Shown piece after piece: positions 1-5,255 of a stretch of 6,995 nt of DNA (position 1 is its first letter; each line of letters starts with the position of its first letter). The stretch lies in the NCBI GenBank assembly GCA_964417895.1, contig CAYQJS010000105.1:1-6995 (forward strand), given 5' to 3'. Position numbers and translations under genes: made by a program. Under the pieces are notes generated by a model that was given only the letters and a program-made list of their open reading frames with translations, ran no database searches and was not told the DNA's origin. This stretch comes from CAYQJS01 sp964417895. Its GTDB lineage: Bacteria; Chloroflexota; UBA6077; SHYK01.

Positions 1-1
1 A

Positions 2-223
2 AACGGTTTCCAGCCAATCCTGCCGCTCGATGTGCAAACAGCCCCGCCGCTAACACCTGGTGTTAAGCTTACTGCCGGTTTCGATGCTGTACGCGGACTG
101 AAGAGCCGTGTTCTTATGCAGGGGCTCGCCCTCATATTCGCGTTGGGGTACGCAGTACTGTTCGTACTGTTCGTGCTGGCCGCCTTCGGCGCGGTAAGCT
201 TGAGCCCACCGCCCAGGCTGTGA
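2..223 (+). CDS. Possible 3' end of a small membrane protein gene (partial, low confidence)
   Basis: The frame is open from the first complete codon of the window to a TGA at 221-223, so any gene would begin upstream. The first possible ATG inside the window is at 32. The readable part has a mixed Pro/Gln start, a short basic stretch (about codons 32-36) and one hydrophobic segment of roughly 25 residues rich in Leu, Phe, Ala and Val, ending in a short Pro-rich tail. That would suit a single C-terminal transmembrane helix. The stop lies 13 nt from the stop of the convergent Rieske gene, a plausible arrangement. The opposite strand of the same triplets is also open from 415 down to 50, and I recognise no family in either reading, so this may be non-coding. 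Confidence 0.25.
   Translation, partial: NGFQPILPLDVQTAPPLTPGVKLTAGFDAVRGLKSRVLMQGLALIFALGYAVLFVLFVLAAFGAVSLSPPPRL
51..65. repeat. 15-bp near-perfect palindrome
   Basis: TAACACC-T-GGTGTTA is a perfect 7-bp inverted repeat around a single central base. It lies in the poorly annotated left edge, inside the weak membrane-protein frame. Its size and symmetry resemble a dimeric regulator operator or a transposon-end remnant. No second copy was seen in the window. Confidence 0.5.
155..181. repeat. Short tandem 9-mer (GTACTGTTC twice plus a degenerate third copy)
   Basis: GTACTGTTC occurs at 155-163 and again at 164-172. A degenerate unit, GTGCTGGCC, follows at 173-181. In the + frame this encodes the repeated hydrophobic triplet Val-Leu-Phe of the putative transmembrane segment. 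The repeat length is a multiple of three, consistent with either coding duplication or simple slippage. Confidence 0.6.
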
Positions 224-236
224 ACGTAGATGCCAC

Positions 237-1553
237 TCAACGCCTACGATCTGGGCGCCACCGAAATCGCTGCCGCTCTCCAGGCAAAGCCCCCGAGGTC
301 CAGCAAGCCCACGCTCGGCATGCCGAGCCTCTACGAGCCCAGGTCGCCTTGACCTGTCGGTAAACCTCGGCCACCTCGGGCGGTTGGGCGGCGAGGAAGG
401 GGAAGCGCGCTCCATCCGGGCGGCCGCCCACGGTTGCAGTCCTGGGATGCGGGAGCGGCAGCGCGTGATTCGTCTCGGGGTCGCGGAAGGTGCACTTGGG
501 GTCTCCGCCCTCCGCCACCAGGTCCATCTGCTCGAACATCTTGTCGCGCATCATGATGACCCCCCGGTCGCTCAGACTCAGGTGCTCCCGCGTGCGGTCG
601 GCCAGCGCGCCCTGGCCAACCCAGGCGATGAAGTCCTGATTCATGGTGTGGCTGTTGATCCATCGCACGGTCTGTGCGTCCCTCGCCGGTGAGTACCAGT
701 GGTAATAGCGCTTCCCGCCGGGAAGCTCGTGCCCGGGCGCGACCGCATCGAAGAACCACCCCACGCTCAGCGTCGTCGCGTCGTCTACGGGGACCCGCCA
801 CTCGAAGTGATCGCCAGTGTAGAGGGCGTTGGGCCACAGACAGGTCCTGCCGATGGTCCACAGCGGGTTGTCCTCGGTCATGCCCTCCTGAATGCGACGG
901 TAGACGAACCCGTACTCGAACTCGTCGAAGCCAACCCGCAAGTGGCGCGGCGCGGGCTGACCCGTTCGTCCGCGCAGATCGTACGACCAGTAGCTATGCA
1001 GCCACTCGAAGTGCACTGGGTCGATGGAGTTCTCCTGGCACTGGAACCAGTTGCACGGGATCTCGGAGAGCACCAGCTGCACGATTCCGTTCTCCCAGGA
1101 GAACGGCCCCCAGTCCGGGACCAGCGGGGCTGGTGAAGGGCCAAGATACGCCCACAACAGGCCGCCTTTCTCCTCTACCGGGTACGCCCGAAGCTTGATC
1201 CTGTCCTTGTAGCGGGCATCGGGGTGTGCGACGTCGTCGAAAGGCTGCTCGATGCACTGGCCAGTCCGGTCATAGAGCCAACCGTGGTAGTTGCACCGCA
1301 GCCCGGATTCCTCGACGATCCCGTAGCTCAGGTCGGCGCGGCGGTGGGCGCAGTGCAGCTCCAGCAGCCCATAGGCGCCGCCGCGATCCCTGTAGAGGAC
1401 AAGGTCCTCGCTCAGGAGCCGCACGGGCATGATCGGGGTCTCATCCAGGGCGCCCGCGGCAGCGATAGGATGCCAGTAGCGGCGCATCAGCTCCCCCATG
1501 GGAGTCCCGGCCGCCGTCTGCATCAGGGCCCGGTTCTGATCCTCTTTCAGCAT
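237..1553 (-). CDS. Rieske [2Fe-2S] aromatic ring-hydroxylating oxygenase, alpha (catalytic) subunit
   Basis: This is a phthalate/vanillate-oxygenase-like terminal oxygenase subunit, which would use electrons from a separate reductase to hydroxylate or demethylate an aromatic substrate in the cytoplasm. The Rieske domain (about residues 25-140) shows Cys68-x-His70 and Cys87-x-x-His90. The catalytic domain has the Asn175-x-x-Asp178-x-x-His181-x4-His186 motif: bridging Asp178 and mononuclear iron ligands His181 and His186. Asp307 in the NQDF segment is the likely carboxylate ligand, followed by the typical DRTREHLSLSDRGV block at 319-332. The start is ATG at 1553, with GAGGAG five bases upstream. 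The gene lies 61 nt downstream of the HbpS-like gene on the same strand, probably co-transcribed. At 438 residues it has a normal length, but the last ~30 residues (from 408) are Arg/Trp-rich and look unlike the family, so the native C-terminus may have been lost. No reductase partner is in view. Confidence 0.9.
   Translation of the reverse strand: MLKEDQNRALMQTAAGTPMGELMRRYWHPIAAAGALDETPIMPVRLLSEDLVLYRDRGGAYGLLELHCAHRRADLSYGIVEESGLRCNYHGWLYDRTGQCIEQPFDDVAHPDARYKDRIKLRAYPVEEKGGLLWAYLGPSPAPLVPDWGPFSWENGIVQLVLSEIPCNWFQCQENSIDPVHFEWLHSYWSYDLRGRTGQPAPRHLRVGFDEFEYGFVYRRIQEGMTEDNPLWTIGRTCLWPNALYTGDHFEWRVPVDDATTLSVGWFFDAVAPGHELPGGKRYYHWYSPARDAQTVRWINSHTMNQDFIAWVGQGALADRTREHLSLSDRGVIMMRDKMFEQMDLVAEGGDPKCTFRDPETNHALPLPHPRTATVGGRPDGARFPFLAAQPPEVAEVYRQVKATWARRGSACRAWACWTSGALPGERQRFRWRPDRRR
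313..328. repeat. Perfect 16-bp palindrome near the 3' end of the Rieske gene
   Basis: GCTCGGCATGCCGAGC reads identically on both strands with no spacer. It falls where the encoded Rieske protein changes from family-like sequence to an atypical Arg/Trp-rich tail. It could form a cruciform, be a recombination or operator site, or be chance in GC-rich DNA. Confidence 0.55.
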
Positions 1554-1614
1554 GTCCGCTCCTCGTCAGGGCATGCGCCGCATCGACGGACGTTTTGAGT
1601 CAATCGCTGTGTCT

Positions 1615-2604
1615 TCAGCCGTCGGCGATCGCGGCCGTGGCGATTTCCTCGTCGTTGGTGCGGCGGGCCCCATAGCGGCCCACGCTGGCTCCGCTGCCGC
1701 TCACGCCGATGGCGCCGACGCAGCGCCCATCCTTTACGAGCGGGATGCCACCGCCCATGGCCAGGATGGTGAAGCGGGCCATCCGCTCGATGGCGCGCAT
1801 CCGCGCTGAGTGTCCTCGGAACTCCTCGGTGAGGCCGCTCGTGGGCCGCTGGAACTTGAGCGCGGTCATCGCCTTGGCTTCGGCCATGTCTGCTGACACC
1901 AGCGGGGCGTCGTCCATCTTGTCCACCAGAATAAGCCGGCCCATCTCATCCACGACGGCCACGCCAACGGGCACGCCGATGGTGGCCGCGTGCTGGATCG
2001 CTCGATCGGCGTAGCGGCGCACCTCGGCCAGGCCGAGGGGAACCTCGCCGATGGGTGATCCGCCGCGGGACCAGGTCTCGGGGAGCGCCCGGTCGCCGTG
2101 CTGGCTCTGGTACGGGATCCCGAGCGCGGTGCAGATGACGAGATCCTCCGCGTTCGCCTGCACCCCGTCGATGATGAGCCTGGCGGGGTCAACCCCCGGA
2201 ATCTCGGTGTACGGGCCGATGCCACCCCCGGTTGCGATGCCGCCGACGACCCGTCCCCCTTTAAGGATGGGCATGCCGCCGGGCCCGGGGAACGGCTCGT
2301 GCGGCAGAATCGCCTGGAACGCCGAGAAGATCTCCGGCCGCTCGCGGGCGGTCGCGGCCAGAGCCGCCGTGGGTCTTCCCTGCACTGCCGCGACGTAGGC
2401 TTTCGCCCGAGACACGTGGACCGACGCTACCGGGCTGTCGTCCATGCGGGCGATGGAGACGACGTTCCCGCCGGCATCCGCGACGACGATAGCGCCTGCC
2501 TGACGGAGCTCGCGGGCCTTCGCGACGGCGCGGTCGATCATGGCTCGGGCTTCGTCGAGGGTGAGGTATGGCGTCACGGTCGTGGCCGCGGCCTCAGCAG
2601 TCAT
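1615..2604 (-). CDS. Tandem-domain HbpS/GlcG (haem-degrading-like, DUF336) protein
   Basis: The 329-residue product contains two copies of the HbpS/GlcG fold. Copy 1 spans about residues 12-165, with the VVADAGGNVVSIARMDD strand-turn-strand at 40-56 and the core GGMPILKGGRVVGGIATGG at 109-127. Copy 2 spans about 188-310, with VAVVDEMGRLILVDKMDDAP at 215-234 and GGGIPLVKDGRCVGAIGVSG at 284-303. Family members are usually single domains of roughly 130-180 residues; known members bind haem or small effectors or sit beside catabolic enzymes, and the role here is not established. I saw no signal peptide, so it is probably cytoplasmic. ATG at 2604 is preferred because the family sequence starts soon after it; a TTG at 2646 in the same frame would add 14 unrelated residues. 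It is the first gene of a minus-strand pair with the Rieske oxygenase, suggesting a role in the same catabolic process. Confidence 0.85.
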   Translation of the reverse strand: MTAEAAATTVTPYLTLDEARAMIDRAVAKARELRQAGAIVVADAGGNVVSIARMDDSPVASVHVSRAKAYVAAVQGRPTAALAATARERPEIFSAFQAILPHEPFPGPGGMPILKGGRVVGGIATGGGIGPYTEIPGVDPARLIIDGVQANAEDLVICTALGIPYQSQHGDRALPETWSRGGSPIGEVPLGLAEVRRYADRAIQHAATIGVPVGVAVVDEMGRLILVDKMDDAPLVSADMAEAKAMTALKFQRPTSGLTEEFRGHSARMRAIERMARFTILAMGGGIPLVKDGRCVGAIGVSGSGASVGRYGARRTNDEEIATAAIADG

Positions 2605-2683
2605 TCTTCGCCACTTATACTGCACATTCGGGCCGGGGGCGAGCAACGCTTGGCCCCCTCCAGCGCGGTAAGGGGGGATGCAA
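2605..2683. promoter_or_regulatory. Divergent promoter region with overlapping -10-like boxes
   Basis: This 79-bp gap separates the divergent HbpS-like and substrate-binding-protein genes, so it must hold both promoters. Its one A/T-rich spot reads CTTATACT at 2614-2621. On the + strand it contains TATACT (2616-2621), five of six matches to a -10 box. On the - strand it contains TATAAG (2619-2614), whose predicted start would fall almost at the HbpS ATG, giving a near-leaderless message. No convincing -35 box was seen for either direction, so the exact boxes are tentative. Confidence 0.35.
2654..2676 (+). promoter_or_regulatory. Hairpin that would mask the ribosome binding site of the substrate-binding protein
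   Basis: CCCCCT (2654-2659) is complementary to AGGGGG (2671-2676), with an 11-nt loop. The 3' arm is the ribosome binding site (AAGGGGGG, 2670-2677), which sits 6 nt from the ATG at 2684. In the mRNA the stem would hide the site. Six G-C-rich pairs make this physically plausible, but no ligand-binding fold is visible. Confidence 0.35.
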
Positions 2684-4396
2684 ATGACGTTCTATTTTCT
2701 TATCCATGGCCGGGGCGCCATGGCGCTCGCCGCGGCCACCCTGCTCGTTGCCTGCGGCCCGGGGGCTGGTCCCCAGCCGGCGTCGCCCCAGGCTGGGCCG
2801 CCGCAACGCACCCTGGTCATGGTCAGCTATGGGGAGCCGCCGCACTTTGTCATGAAACATGGTTCAGCGTCCGGGGAGGGAAGCGGCAGCGGCGCTCGGC
2901 AGCCCTTTGTCGGCAATCTGTCCGAGCGGGATGATCGGGGGATGGCTCGCCCCGTGCTCGCCGAGAGTCTCCCCCAGCTGGGGACGGATACCTGGCGTAT
3001 GTTGCCGGACGGCCGCATGGAGACTATCTATCGCCTTCGGAGCGGCCTGAAGTGGCACGACGGGACGTCCTTCACCGCGGATGACGTCGTGTTCAGCTGG
3101 CGCGTCTACGTCCACCCGGAGGCGGGCGTCGGCCCGGCGCCGCAGAACCTCCTGGACGAGGTAGCGGCCGTCGACGAGCGGACCGTGCGCTTTCGGTGGA
3201 GGCAGCCCACCGTGCGAGCCGGCGCATTGAGTGGCGGCACCAGCGGATTCACCCCTCTACCCCGCCACATTCTCTCGGATTCTTTTGAGCACGGAGACTT
3301 GAAGGCATTCCTCGGCCTCTCGTACTGGACGCGGGACTACGTGGGTCTCGGGGCATACCGCCTGGAGCAGTGGGAGCCTGGCGCTTTCATGCAAGGCACG
3401 GCCTTTGACGGCTATGCGCTGGGTCGCCCGAGAATCGAACGGATTCGGGTCATCTTCAGCGGGAACCGCGATGCGGTCCTGGCAACGCTCCTCGCTGGCG
3501 GGGCGGTCGCCACGGTGGCAGATGCCATCGGCTCTGCTCAGGCGGCCGTGCTGGAGCGAGAGTGGGGCAATGGCGGCGCGGGAATCGTGCTCGCGAGCAC
3601 AACCGACGTGCGGTACGTGCAGATCCAATTCAAGCCCGAGGTGGTCAATCCTCGCGTCCTCCTCGATCTTCGTGCGCGGAAGGCGATCGCGCACGCCATC
3701 GACAGGCAATCCCTGGCGGACGGCGTCATCGAAGGAAGGGGGCGGGTCGCCGAGGCATACGCCGCACCGGAGCACCCGCATTACGCGGAAATCGATCGGG
3801 CCATAACAAAGTATCCCTACGATCCACGCCGGACCGAGCAGCTGCTAGCGGAGGTCGGCGTCATCAAGCAAGCCGACGGCTTCTATCGGGCCGCCGCGGG
3901 GGAGCCGTTCCACCTCCAGGTACTGGGCGAGGTCGAGAAGGAGCTCGTCATCCTCGCCGACAGCTTCCGCCGGGCGGGGATCAGCGCTGGCATCAGCCAC
4001 CTGACGCCCGTCCTCTCGCGGGACCGCGAGCTGCAGACGGTGTACCCGGCGCTGTCGGTGCGGTCGAACCACTTCGAGCTGGTGGGGTTCTTCGCGACGT
4101 CCTCAAAGGGGCGGATCGCCAGTGAGCAGACACGCTGGACCGGCAGCAACCGTGGCGGCTACTCCAATCCCGAGTACGACCGTCTCTATGATGCGCAGGA
4201 AGCCAGCCTCGACGAAGGGGAGCGGGCGCGACTCGACGTTTCACTGGCAAGGTTGATCAGCGAAGATGTGCCGGGGATTCCGGTGTACTACCAGCTCCAG
4301 TTCGACGGCCACCTCGCCGCGCTGCGAGGGCCCACGCCGTACCCGTCAGACACCGACCGCACGTGGAACCTGCACGAGTGGGAGTGGGTGAGCTGA
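2684..4396 (+). CDS. ABC transporter substrate-binding lipoprotein, family 5 (peptide/nickel type)
   Basis: This is an extracytoplasmic solute receptor that would hand oligopeptides or other organic solutes to an ABC permease. The 570-residue product begins with a lipoprotein signal: a hydrophobic stretch at about 12-22, then lipobox Leu21-Val-Ala-Cys24, followed by a Pro/Gly/Gln-rich spacer. SBP_bac_5 landmarks are the LRSGLKWHDGTSFTADDVVF block at 118-137, RKAIAHAIDRQSLADGV at 332-348, the PVLSRD region at 442-447 and the late VPGIPVYYQ at 529-537. ATG 2684 is chosen over ATG 2678 because the AAGGGGGG site abuts 2678 but lies 6 nt from 2684; ATG 2720 would leave a very short signal peptide. 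No permease or ATPase gene is in the window, so its transporter is elsewhere or lost. The divergent Rieske/HbpS operon suggests an aromatic or related substrate, which is inference. Confidence 0.88.
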   Translation: MTFYFLIHGRGAMALAAATLLVACGPGAGPQPASPQAGPPQRTLVMVSYGEPPHFVMKHGSASGEGSGSGARQPFVGNLSERDDRGMARPVLAESLPQLGTDTWRMLPDGRMETIYRLRSGLKWHDGTSFTADDVVFSWRVYVHPEAGVGPAPQNLLDEVAAVDERTVRFRWRQPTVRAGALSGGTSGFTPLPRHILSDSFEHGDLKAFLGLSYWTRDYVGLGAYRLEQWEPGAFMQGTAFDGYALGRPRIERIRVIFSGNRDAVLATLLAGGAVATVADAIGSAQAAVLEREWGNGGAGIVLASTTDVRYVQIQFKPEVVNPRVLLDLRARKAIAHAIDRQSLADGVIEGRGRVAEAYAAPEHPHYAEIDRAITKYPYDPRRTEQLLAEVGVIKQADGFYRAAAGEPFHLQVLGEVEKELVILADSFRRAGISAGISHLTPVLSRDRELQTVYPALSVRSNHFELVGFFATSSKGRIASEQTRWTGSNRGGYSNPEYDRLYDAQEASLDEGERARLDVSLARLISEDVPGIPVYYQLQFDGHLAALRGPTPYPSDTDRTWNLHEWEWVS

Positions 4397-4401
4397 GCGC
4401 A

Positions 4402-5163
4402 ATGGCGGCGAGAAAGCGGGCAGGTCTCAGCCTCGACCAGATCCTGAACGCGCTCCGTGAGAGCCTCCCGGAGTTGCGCAGGCGGTACAAGGTCTGCGCT
4501 CTGGGGGTCTTCGGCTCTTATGTGCGCGGGGAGCAGCGCAAACGCAGCGACGTGGACGTGCTGGTTGAGTTCGAGCTGCAAGGCAGGCCCAACCTGTTCG
4601 ACGTGATTCACATGGAGGACGAGCTCGGGGACCTCCTGGGTGTCAAAGTGGACCTCGTGGAGAAGGGGGATCTCAAGCCCTATATCGGCCGGCGCGTCCT
4701 GGCGGAGGTGATCTGGCTGGACGGCGGTGGTCAGGCTGGCGCCAATCAGCGCCAGGACACCGCGAGCTCTCTGCGCGGAGGCGGATCAATGCGCCGCGAC
4801 TACATGGACTTCCTTCAGGACATCGCCGATGCGATTGATCAGGTCGCCCGGTTCGTCAGGGGGCTGACTTACGAGACGCTCATCGAAGACGAAATGCGCG
4901 TGCTGGCCATCACGAAGGCCGTGGAGAATATGGGAGAAGCAGCGAAGCGCATCCGGGACGATGTCACGAGGCGCTACCCTGACATCCCGTGGCGTGAGAT
5001 GGCGGGCACGAGAGACCGCGTAGCGCACGGATACTTCGACGTGAACCTTCCCATTCTGTGGTCGATTGCCATCGAATTTCTTCCTCCCCTGGGGCCGGTC
5101 ATCCAGCACGCGATCGAGGCGGAGCTTCGATCCCGAGGCGAGGATGAGGAGGATCGGCAATGA
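4402..5163 (+). CDS. MntA nucleotidyltransferase antitoxin fused to HepT (HEPN) toxin
   Basis: The 253-residue reading frame joins the two halves of a HEPN-MNT toxin-antitoxin system. Residues 1-108 are a minimal nucleotidyltransferase with Gly38-Ser39-x10-Asp50-x-Asp52 (GSx10DxD) and a third acidic residue at Asp84 (VKVDL). Residues 109-129 are a Gly/Gln/Ser-rich linker. Residues 130-253 are a HepT-type all-helical HEPN domain with the RNase motif Arg204-x4-His209-x-Tyr211. In the studied systems MntA adds AMP groups to that Tyr and so silences HepT, which otherwise cleaves RNA. All these residues are intact, so both halves could be active. ATG 4402 is preferred over an upstream GTG at 4363 because the family sequence begins near it; it lies 5 nt after the lipoprotein stop with only a weak ribosome site. 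The two parts are normally separate genes, so the fusion is unusual; a sequencing error removing a stop is possible. Confidence 0.8.
   Translation: MAARKRAGLSLDQILNALRESLPELRRRYKVCALGVFGSYVRGEQRKRSDVDVLVEFELQGRPNLFDVIHMEDELGDLLGVKVDLVEKGDLKPYIGRRVLAEVIWLDGGGQAGANQRQDTASSLRGGGSMRRDYMDFLQDIADAIDQVARFVRGLTYETLIEDEMRVLAITKAVENMGEAAKRIRDDVTRRYPDIPWREMAGTRDRVAHGYFDVNLPILWSIAIEFLPPLGPVIQHAIEAELRSRGEDEEDRQ
4736..4755. repeat. Inverted repeat in the MntA-HepT linker
   Basis: CTGGCGC (4736-4742) and GCGCCAG (4749-4755) form a perfect 7-bp stem around the 6-nt loop CAATCA. It falls in the non-conserved linker between the antitoxin and toxin domains, just before the internal HepT ribosome site. This fits a former intergenic regulatory element now read through in frame, or an mRNA structure that slows ribosomes between the two halves. 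Confidence 0.5.
4777..4791 (+). promoter_or_regulatory. Internal ribosome binding site and ATG for stand-alone HepT
   Basis: GGAGG at 4777-4781 is followed by 7 nt and ATG at 4789-4791. It is a much stronger start than the one in front of the whole fusion. It sits exactly where an independent HepT protein would begin (Met-Arg-Arg-Asp-Tyr). Confidence 0.6.
4789..5163 (+). CDS. hepT: HepT-like HEPN RNase toxin, alternative product from the internal start
   Basis: Translation from ATG 4789 would give a 124-residue protein, the normal length of a free HepT (DUF86 family) toxin. Its HEPN motif is Arg75-x4-His80-x-Tyr82 in this numbering, with the surrounding block AGTRDRVAHGYFDVNLPILW typical of the family. 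The helical core before it includes ITKAVENMGEAAKRI (residues 41-55). It shares frame and stop with the MntA-HepT fusion, so one mRNA could give both the fused and the free toxin. The gene symbol is assigned by family resemblance only. Whether this start is used, and whether free HepT would be controlled by the fused MntA, cannot be read from sequence. Confidence 0.45.
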   Translation: MRRDYMDFLQDIADAIDQVARFVRGLTYETLIEDEMRVLAITKAVENMGEAAKRIRDDVTRRYPDIPWREMAGTRDRVAHGYFDVNLPILWSIAIEFLPPLGPVIQHAIEAELRSRGEDEEDRQ

Positions 5164-5198
5164 GTACGCTTCGAGAGAGGGTTCCCAGCCCCACGTAG
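5160..5198 (+). pseudogene. 5' remnant of a lost gene (12 codons with a strong ribosome site)
   Basis: ATG at 5160 overlaps the HepT stop (ATGA). It is preceded by GAGGAGG at 5146-5152 with 7-nt spacing, a textbook translationally coupled start. The frame reads Met-Ser-Thr-Leu-Arg-Glu-Arg-Val-Pro-Ser-Pro-Thr and then stops at TAG 5196-5198, just where antisense HbpS-like sequence begins. The simplest reading is that a third operon gene followed hepT and lost all but its start. The fragment is too short to identify, and the overlap could also be accidental. Confidence 0.35.
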
Positions 5199-5199
5199 C

Positions 5200-5244
5200 C
5201 CCGGTCGCGATGGCGCCGACGACCCTTCTGCCTTTGAAGAAAGG
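5200..5244 (-). pseudogene. Antisense relic of an HbpS/GlcG-family gene
   Basis: Read on the minus strand, these bases encode Pro-Phe-Phe-Lys-Gly-Arg-Arg-Val-Val-Gly-Ala-Ile-Ala-Thr-Gly. This matches residues 112-126 of the HbpS-like protein in this window (PILKGGRVVGGIATG). Over 5200-5238 the DNA agrees with 2227-2265 at 32 of 39 positions by hand alignment, and 10 of 13 codons give the same residue. Nothing on either side continues the family, so it is a fragment. Its right end now supplies the ribosome site of the amidohydrolase. Confidence 0.55.
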
Positions 5245-5248
5245 AGGT
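5240..5248 (+). promoter_or_regulatory. Strong Shine-Dalgarno sequence of the amidohydrolase
   Basis: AAAGGAGGT, a near-complete anti-16S match, lies 7 nt before ATG 5256 and fixes that start. It overlaps the edge of the HbpS-like relic. No promoter was recognised in 5164-5239, so transcription may come from the upstream genes. Confidence 0.75.
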
Positions 5249-5255
5249 CTGAACT

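Noticed and set aside
50..415. Minus-strand open frame of about 121 codons extending past the end of the Rieske gene
   Set aside because: From 237 to 415 it is simply another frame of the Rieske gene. Beyond that it shows no recognisable domain and has no ribosome site of its own. The same triplets read as a membrane segment on the + strand.
1554..1614. GTCCG/CGGAC complementary pentamers between the HbpS-like and Rieske genes as a terminator
   Set aside because: The loop would be nearly 30 nt, the stem is only 5 bp and there is no T-tract, so nothing suggests that the two genes are separately terminated.
2098..2934. Plus-strand 278-codon open frame across the HbpS-like gene and the start of the lipoprotein
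   Set aside because: It is antisense to the HbpS-like coding region, is low-complexity Arg/Gly/Asp-rich and crosses the divergent promoter gap. The real genes on both sides have clear family motifs.
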